Source of the DNA: Arion vulgaris
Taxonomy: Eukaryota; Mollusca; Gastropoda; Stylommatophora; Arionidae
Reading direction: 5' to 3'
Assembly (NCBI GenBank): GCA_020796225.1
Contig: CM036759.1
Location: 70,271,512 to 70,335,511 of the forward strand
Length of the DNA: 64,000 bases
Part shown: positions 25,101 through 34,100 of the stretch, piece by piece
Position numbering within the stretch: position 1 is the first letter of the stretch
Layout: each line of letters begins with the position of its first letter
Position numbers and translations under genes: made by a program
The notes under the pieces: generated by a model
What the model was told of the DNA's origin: nothing
Database searches by the model: none
Seen by the model: only the letters and a program-made list of their open reading frames with translations

Positions 25101-28100
25101 TCCAAACTTAACTCCTAATTCTCACATTCCAGTGTCTGAGACTCGCCCATATCACTAAATGAGACGCCTGAGTGGTTACCGGGCCCAAATTTGGGGTGTA
25201 AAGAATAGAACCACTGTTACCTGCCACGCATGTCGTAAGAGGCGACTAAGGACATTTGGCTGAAATCGCATGCACATGTCCTAAACGTGTAGAAGTCTAT
25301 GCGTTTAGGGGCCTACCAAACCAATGTGCAACGTATACACGTTCTTGGCAAAGATCAAGCATGTCACAAAGAGTGATTAAAATTGGTCTAAAGAACGAAC
25401 GCAAAGAAGAAGAAAAAGAAGACATAAATGAGAGCATACCTTATTTATGACATCGGCTTTGTCCATACTTTTGCCCGCTTGAATCGGCGCAATGTTTGCA
25501 AGAAAGTCAGCACACTCGTTACTCTGCACAGGTGTGTACAGCCAAGTCATTTGTTTGAGATGTGATCTCCGAATGCTGTAAACCCATTCCGCGCGCAGAC
25601 TTCCAGTTTCAATCCTTTAAAGCATATTCATTGAGTTTAGTATTGTGTTCTGGTATGCGTGCATAACCCTGGGATGGACATTTCGTGTTGATCTGGTGTG
25701 TGTGTGTGGTTATCGGTTGTTACTGTTGTTGGATTCATCTGAAGTCGGATTGTGTGTTGGCTAACTGACGCGCTGCTGGTAATCATGTCATAATATGGAC
25801 CCTGTGCTGTCTGGCTGACGTCTTGTGAAGTTCCCTGTATCGATCTGTTGAACTGCCTAGATTGAGTTCTGAGAAAGACTGTGTTCCTTGCATGGGATGT
25901 GGGTCGGTTAGTCTCTTGGGTCTGACTTTAGTCTGTTAATTGCTAGGACCATCATCACTGCACTTCGATGAGTAACCATGTGTGCTCCTCTCTTTCTTAC
26001 ACAGGAAGATCTCAGCGGCAGTGCACCAGTGAGGGTCCCGGTATAATTTTGAAGATGGTGAAGATATTTGTGTCTGAATTTTATTTTAAATATTTTTTAT
26101 TGAATTTCGCCCAGGCAGCGGCTTTCCAGCCTGCTCGTCTCGATTTTGAACTGCCAAGGGTTCTTTTACATACTCAAGTTGAACACGGGACGTACGTTTT
26201 ATCGTGTGTCTCCGATAGGACAAGGAACTCGATCTAATGTACACTGATGAGATCAGGGATATCTGGAAAAATATCCAGATGGTTCCACAAGGCGGTGAAT
26301 CTGGTATCTTTGGCATGGGAGACGAGCACCTAACTTCTACGCCACAGAGGACCTCTTGACTTAGTCTGTGTATCATGCTCGTCCATCACGGGTGATGATG
26401 ACCACACACAACACACATCATCACCCAGTCTGTGTGTAGTCCTAAAAGGACTGTTGGTTTGGTAAATGTCGTTATGGGAGTGCTTCGGCACTGAAAAGTG
26501 CCAATTGTCCTGATAATGGCGTAGCTCCCAGGACTTTTTTCATCTTATATATTTTATTTTTATATGACCACAGCAATTGAGAGGTTGAATAATTTGAAGA
26601 AAATGTGGCATAACATAAGTAAGATAATCAAAGTAAAACTTGTGTGATGGCATGAGTTTTTTTCTGTGGTAGCATTCTTTCTTTCTTTTCTTTCTTTCTC
26701 GAATCCTGTATGCCTCACAGCGTCAGGTCAGGAAGAGATTTCTAAAACGGGCCCTAGTATGCGCTTCGTAGATAGTCTCTTTGTCGCCTCTGTTATCTCT
26801 GAGGTCCATCTTTTGCGTGGCCGGCCTTTTGCTTTGTACCCATTGTATCGGAGCAGCATTGCTCTCTGGGGTGCACTGTCTGATGGTAATCTGCTTACGT
26901 GACCGAACCATTTAATTTGTTGTTTCTTGATGAAGTCTAGTACTGATGTTGTACCACTTTTTTCCTGATGTCTTCATTTCTCAACCGGTCTTTTCTTGTT
27001 ACACCCAGCATTCTGCGTAGACACTTCATCTCTGTTGTGACTAGTTTTCTTCTATCGTTTGTTGTCAGCGTCCAGGTTTGGCACTGGTAACATAATGTGG
27101 GAGAAAGATTGTGTTGAACATTGCTCTTTTGTGTTCATGGTGACGTGTTTGCATCTTAAAATTGGCGCCATTTGCCCTATCATTTGATTTGCTTTGTTGC
27201 ATCTGTGTTGAATTTCATTAGTTATTCTTCCATTTGCTGAAAAAATGCTCCCCAGGTATGTGAAATCTTTTACTTGATTTAGTAGATGATTATCGATGGA
27301 GATATTGATAGTGTTTGTGGTAGCATATAGGTGTGAATTATGGCTATTCTCTCCCCATCTCTCTCTCTCTTTCTCTCTCTCTCTGCCTTTAAACCTGAAT
27401 TGGGACATATGCCCTCAACCAAGTCTTCCCATCTCTAACTATCTCCTGCAGCTCCCTCCAGATTTTCTTTATATTATCAATCTCTGCCTTTAAATGTTGT
27501 TTTTATGACACAGTTTTTATCATATTTTTAAAAACTCATTTAATTCTATTATAGGTCATATGGGCTGCCTTGACTTAACAGAAGAACTGGTGGCTGTGAT
27601 TAAAACCTACCCATGGCAGTGCATGGAATGTAAGACGTGTGTGGAATGCCTGGACCCATATGATGAGGTAGTCGCAGTAAGCACTGCATGTTAAATATTC
27701 TTCTGAGTGAATGCCTGGGTCAGATGATGAGGTAGTCGCAGTAAGCACTGCATGTTAAATATTCTTCTGAGTGAATGCCTGGGTCAGATGATGGATTATA
27801 TTTGCTGTCTGTCTCAAGCAGACTAAAAGTGTACACATTCCCAGTGGCAACGTATGGTTGGGAAGCATAGACATTTAACAAGACAGTGACAACGTATGGT
27901 TGTGAAGCATGGACATTTAACACGGCAGTGACAACTATGGTTGTGAAGCATGGACATTTAACTACGGCGTGACAACGTATGGTTGTGAAGCATGACATTT
28001 ACATGCGGCAGTGACAGACGATGGGTGTGAAGCATGGACATTTAACAGGCAGTGAAACGTATGGTTGGGAAGCATGGACATTTATCAAGGCAATGGCAAT

Positions 28101-31100
28101 CTATGAGTGTGAAGCATGGACATTTAACACGGCAGTGACAACGTATGGGTGGAAGCATGGACATTTAACATGGCAGTGACAACGTATGGTTGGGAAGCAT
28201 GGACATTTAACAAGGCAATGGCAATCTATGGGTGTGAAGCATGGACATTTAACACGGCAGTGACAACGTATGGGTGTGAAGCATGGACATTTAACATGAC
28301 AGTGACAACGTATGGTTGGGAAGCATGGACATTTAACAAGGCAATGGCAATCTATGGGTGTGAAGCATGGACATTTAACACGGCAGTGACAACGTATGGG
28401 TGTGAAGCATGGACATTTAACAAGGTAGTGGCAACGTATGGGTGTGAAGCATGGGCATTTAACAAGGCAGGGGAAAACATATATGTGCTTTTGAATATAA
28501 GTGTTACAGAAGAGTCTTCCGTATATCAGGGACAGAGAAGAGAACAAATAGATCTATTCAGAAGGAACTCAAAATCAAACTGGCTGATGCTACAAATAAG
28601 AATGATAATATTAAAGTATTTTGGACACATAAAAAGACACGAAGGGCTGGAGAAGACCATCATTAAAGGAGGCATACTGGCAAAGAGGAGAAGAAAAAGA
28701 CCACGGAGAAAATGGATTCAGGATGTAACTGATGGTTTGAGCATGGCGGCTGCAGAGGCAAGACATCTGGCCTATGAGAGAGAGAAATTCTAAAGGACTG
28801 TTGGGGTGGCAAAGTTCTACTCAGGACAAGCTGTTTGATGTGATGATGATCTGAAGTAGTGTGCGATGATTCATCATCATCATCCTCTTAGTCTCAGGAG
28901 ACAATCAGTTTTGTGTCACGTTTGTTCTATGTGTCTTCTTCTAACGCTCCATATCAACCAACAACCACTCTTCGTGATTTGTATGTGATCTGAGCCTAAG
29001 AGGAATAGTACATTGTGCCAGTTATGTGCCTACAAATAGGCCAGCACATCCTATTTCTCCAATGCTTTTTATTTACTAGAGTAATTTCCTTAGGTCCCTA
29101 CCTCAATCGCCTCTTACAAAATGCCTTGTAGGTCACAGTGGTACTATTCTTTCCAGCCAGACTTTGTAGTTACTGCTATGATTGTCATAGTGAGATTGCT
29201 TGTAGTTACTGCTATGATTGTCATAGTGAGATTGCTTGTAGTTACTGCTATGATTGTCATAGTGAGATTGCTTGTAGTTACTGCTATGATTGTCATAGTG
29301 AGATTGCTTGTAGTTACTGCTATGATTGTCATAGTGAGATTGCTTGTAGTTACTGCTATGATTGTCATAGTGAGATTGCTTGTAGTTACTGCTATGATTG
29401 TCATAGTGAGATTGCTTGTAGTTACTGCTATGATTGTCATAGTGAGATTGCTTGTAGTTACTGCTATGATTGTCATAGTGAGATTGCTTGTAGTTACTGC
29501 TATGATTGTCATAGTGAGATTGCTTGTAGTTACTGCTATGATTGTCATAGTGAGATTGCTTGTAGTTACTGCTATGATTGTCATAGTGAGATTGCTTGTA
29601 GTTACTGCTATGATTGTCATAGTGAGATTGCTTGTAGTTACTGCTATGATTGTCATAGTGAGATTGCTTGTAGTTACTGCTATGATTGTCATAGTGAGAT
29701 TGCTTGTAGTTACTGCTATGATTGTCATAGTGAGATTGCTTGTAGTTACTGCTATGATTGTCATAGTGAGATTGCTTGTAGTTACTGCTATGATTGTCAT
29801 AGTGAGATTGCTTGTAGTTACTGCTATGATTGTCATAGTGAGATTGCTTGTAGTTACTGCTATGATTGTCATAGTGAGATTGCTTGTAGTTACTGCTATG
29901 ATTATCATAGTGAGATTGCTTGTAGTCACAACAAAACTACCCTTGTCTTCCTCCACAACATCCCTTTGGACTTGAGAAGTGAAAACCCACAGGCTCCGCA
30001 TGTGCCCAATCCAAGATCTATCTGTGTAAATGATTATATCATCCTCAGACAAGTCTTTAGAAATGAACGCCTGAACGTCTGCCTCCACAAACACTGGATT
30101 GTCTTGTCTGCATTCTTTATCAAGTCTGATGCATGCTAAAAATGATGTATTAATTCCTGTTGGCATTTGTATCCATTCTTCACCGGATTCAATGTCTTCA
30201 AGTGAACACACCTCGTGAATACAGTCTTCAGACAATACAATGTTCTCTCTTGAACCATTTGCCTCTCCCATTAGTGTCTACAGAGCTCAGCATGTATTGT
30301 ATAATATGCATATCCTCCATGTGATTGCTGGGGTTGATTGATTGATTGATTGATTGATTGATAGGACCATCATCATTGTACTTTGGTGACTAACCATGTG
30401 TGCTCCGTTCTCTGTCTTACACAGGAAGATCTCAGAGGTAGTGCACAAACTCTGTAGCACTGGCAAGGATCACCGATGTAATGTGAAGATCTCAGCGGTA
30501 GTGCACAAACTCTGTAGCACTGGCAAGGATCACTGATGTAATGTGAAGATCTCAGAGGCAGAGCACAACTTCTGTAGCACTGGCAAAGATCACCGATGTA
30601 ATGTGAAGATGGGAAAGATATTTTGTAGGAATTTTATTTTGAATCTTGTTTTTTGTTATAAATGTTTTCCTGGGCAGCAACTTTCCAGCCTATTCTTTTC
30701 AATTTTGAACTGCCAAGTTTCATTTACGTGTTCATATTTAACGCAGGACATATGTTTAAGTGTCCATCTCTGATAGGACTAGGAACTTGATCTCACCTAT
30801 ATTGAAATCACGGATATCTAGAAAAATATCCCAATTTCTCTAAGAGACTCTTTGGACGGAGTACCTTTGAAATGTGAGGCAAGCACCTAGCCTCAGAGAA
30901 CACTTATTCTTTGCTGGGGTAAGAAAGAATAAAACCACTATCTTCTCTTGTATGTCTTAAAAGGCGATCAAAAGGGGTGGTAGTGGGAACAATGTCTCCC
31001 ACACTGTGCAAAATAGCAACAGAAACAGGAACACACTCAAACTGGTCATGAAGAACCAAAAGCCAAGATTGAATTTTATGCAATTTTTGTTTGTGTCCTT

Positions 31101-34100
31101 AATGCCTTTAGGCATGATGATGGCGATGATAATATTATGCTAATAAATATGAAGACAGAGTTTAAAATCCAATAATTTGATATACTTTCAGGATAAAATG
31201 ATGTTCTGTGATCGCTGTGATAGAGGCTATCATACGTTCTGTATTGGCTTGCAAGCTTTACCCACTGGTCATTGGGAATGTAAGAGTTGTGAGGGAAGTC
31301 TGAGGTTGCTGGAGAGGCCAAAGTAAGTAGAGTGTGGTATGTGGTGTGGTATTGTGGGAAAATGTGGTAGTGTGTGTGGTATGTGGGAAAATTAGCGCAG
31401 CTGTGTTTAAAAATATTAGAGGAGCCTTTTCTCATACCTCAGGTATATTGGGTAGGTATACATGTTAGGCCTTATTTTCATTGACCGTCAGCACACGATG
31501 GGTCGACCCAATTGAGGCTAGGTCGACCTGAGAGCCGTTATAGTAGGAAAAATATTCCACGTCCACTGGAATTAAACCTGGACCACTAGCCTAAGAAGCA
31601 AGTTCACTAACAAGATTATGTGTGTCTGATGTTAGTTATTGGTTACTGAACTGATGCCACAGCACTCCAGGTAGGTCCATAGGTCTCTCCCAACAGATGT
31701 CGAAGGGTATGCATACTGATGGTTTGGTGTTTAAACACATTTCTCTCTCTGTCCCTCAAGCATCCATTTCCACTTGTACAAAATATGATTCCAAAGTTCC
31801 TAAATCGCCGGATTGATTCAACGTCTATTTTAGTGTTCTCATCCAATAGTAGGTCGCCAAGAGAACAAATAACATCACCGTTATCCATTCTAAACTCCCC
31901 AACAATCGATGCTTTCAATATAAGCATGTCTGCTCTCGCGTTGCGGCAAACACCCTCATGACCAGGACACTAGATTCATGTGAGTCACTGGAAACCTCTA
32001 TAGACAACATCCACTCATACCACAACCCGCCAATCTGGATCTTTGAAGCATCGATTGAGAGTCAGAAACAACAACGGCCCCAGTAAACAGAGTCCCAAAG
32101 ATCCAATGAAGAACAACAGTAATGGCCTCATTTGAAGTTCCATTTGAAACTTTCTCACACACATGTACTGAACAGTACTTTTCTCACACACATGTACTGT
32201 GAACACACAAGTACTTTTCTCCCTGGTTCTTAGGCACTCACTTCATGTACAACAGGCACATCCAAATGTTCGTCCTCAAGTCTTGACTATATCTGGCAAG
32301 TTTGGTAACATATAGTAAGAATATCAATGCAAGTTTGTAGGGAACATTACTATTAATTTGTATCATTGCAAGTTTGTAGGGAACATTACTATTAATTTGT
32401 ATCATTGCAAGTTTGTAGGGAACATTACTATTAATTTGTATCATTGCAAGTTTGTAGGACATTTTACTATTAATTGATATCATTGCAAGTTTGTAGGGCA
32501 CATTACAATTAATTTGTACCATTGCAAGTTCATAGGGCATTATTTATATCATTGCAAGTTTGTAGAACAGTATTGGTATCATTGCAAGTTTGTAGAACAG
32601 TATTGTATCATTGCAAGTTTGTAGAACATTAATTGTATCATTGCAAGTTTGATAGCACATCATTAAATTGGTATCATTGCAAGTTTGATAGCACATACAT
32701 TATTTGTATCATTGCAAGTTTGTATAGCACATTACTATTAATTTGTATCATTGCAAGTTTGTATAGCACATTACTATTAATTGGTATCATTGCAAGTTTG
32801 TAGAACATTATTTGTATCATTGCAAGTTTGTAGAACATTATTTGTATCATTGCAAGTTTATAAAGCACATTACTATTAATTTGTATTTTCTTCTGCTTGT
32901 AGGCCTAATCTGACTGAAGGAAACTTGCCAGAAAGGTTAAAGAGAGTTCACCAAATTATAACAGGATCATCTCCTAAAGTGAAGGATGAACCTGATGTTA
33001 TTGGTATCGCTGAGAGTGGTGATATTAAGAGTGAAGATATCAAGACACCTACTGTTACCCTAGATGAGCCTGAGCTGGTCAGCCTAGAGTGTGAGGAGAA
33101 GGAAGCTTCTAGCAGTGAGAAGGATGAGCCAACCAGCAGCAAAACTAGCACACCAAGAAAAGTTAGTCATAAACGAGGCAAAAACAGAATGATTCGAAAA
33201 ACTAAAGGTAAACCAACTCCAAAAATCAAGTCAGCTAAAGAAGACAGGATCACTGGAGCGAGACAGAGTAGGAGGTTAAGAATTAAAGTGGAGGTAGAGG
33301 AAGAAAGAAGAAAGAAAGATGATGGGAAGATGCTCAAGAGAAAGAAGAAAAATAGCAAGAGTGCTGAAGAGGAAACAGAAGCTAGTAGCGTTATCAAAGA
33401 TGAAGCTATGGAGGAGGGCGGAAATAGTGATTTGAAAACTGGCGGGGGAGTTGTAAGTGATAGAACTATTCTTGATTCTAACAAAGAAATGGTTAGTGAG
33501 GGAGTAGATGATAGTTTTAATATATTTGATAAGAATGATAGTGAGGATAATAACATGGAGGTTACGCAGACTGTTGTCGGTGAAGAGATTAGTAAGACTG
33601 ACGTCATTCTTACTGGAAATGTGGAACAGAAAGTTCATGTGGATACTGTAACTGAGAACGTGGAGGAAATGTCAACAACACAAGGGGGGACTGATTTACC
33701 GGTTAATAAGATTCAAGAGATGCATTTGACAGCAGAAAATTGTCCAGAATCTGAAATAAAATCTTACGATGAGAAGAAAACTGAACCAGAATGTAGTTTG
33801 AAATTTCCAGATAGTGTAGGTGCTTCAAGAAGTCAGACCACGAGTCAAGCAGCAAGTGCTTCTGTAGATTCTGAGCAGGAGACACTGGTACCTGGTGTCC
33901 ACAGTAGTCTCCAGGAAGCAGAATATAACTCATCTTCTTCTTCTCAACAATCAGTTCAGTTTGAAATGCTCACTACTACAGACCCAATTCCCTGTGCCCC
34001 TAGTGAGAATTTGCAGTCACAGACACATCTTCAAGCACTGCCACAGTCTTCTTCATCCACACTTCCCATAGAAGATGTAACCAAGTTACAGATCTTACCA

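Noticed and set aside
29138..30271. Long open frames on both strands (333 and 375 codons) across the 36-bp array
   Set aside because: They exist because the unit length is a multiple of three. The non-repeated part is a LINE RNase H fragment, so they are not host genes.
33167..33638. Antisense frames of 146 and 120 codons opposite the PHF10 last exon
   Set aside because: Mirror of a Lys/Glu/Ser-rich coding exon; hydrophobic composition with no conserved motif.
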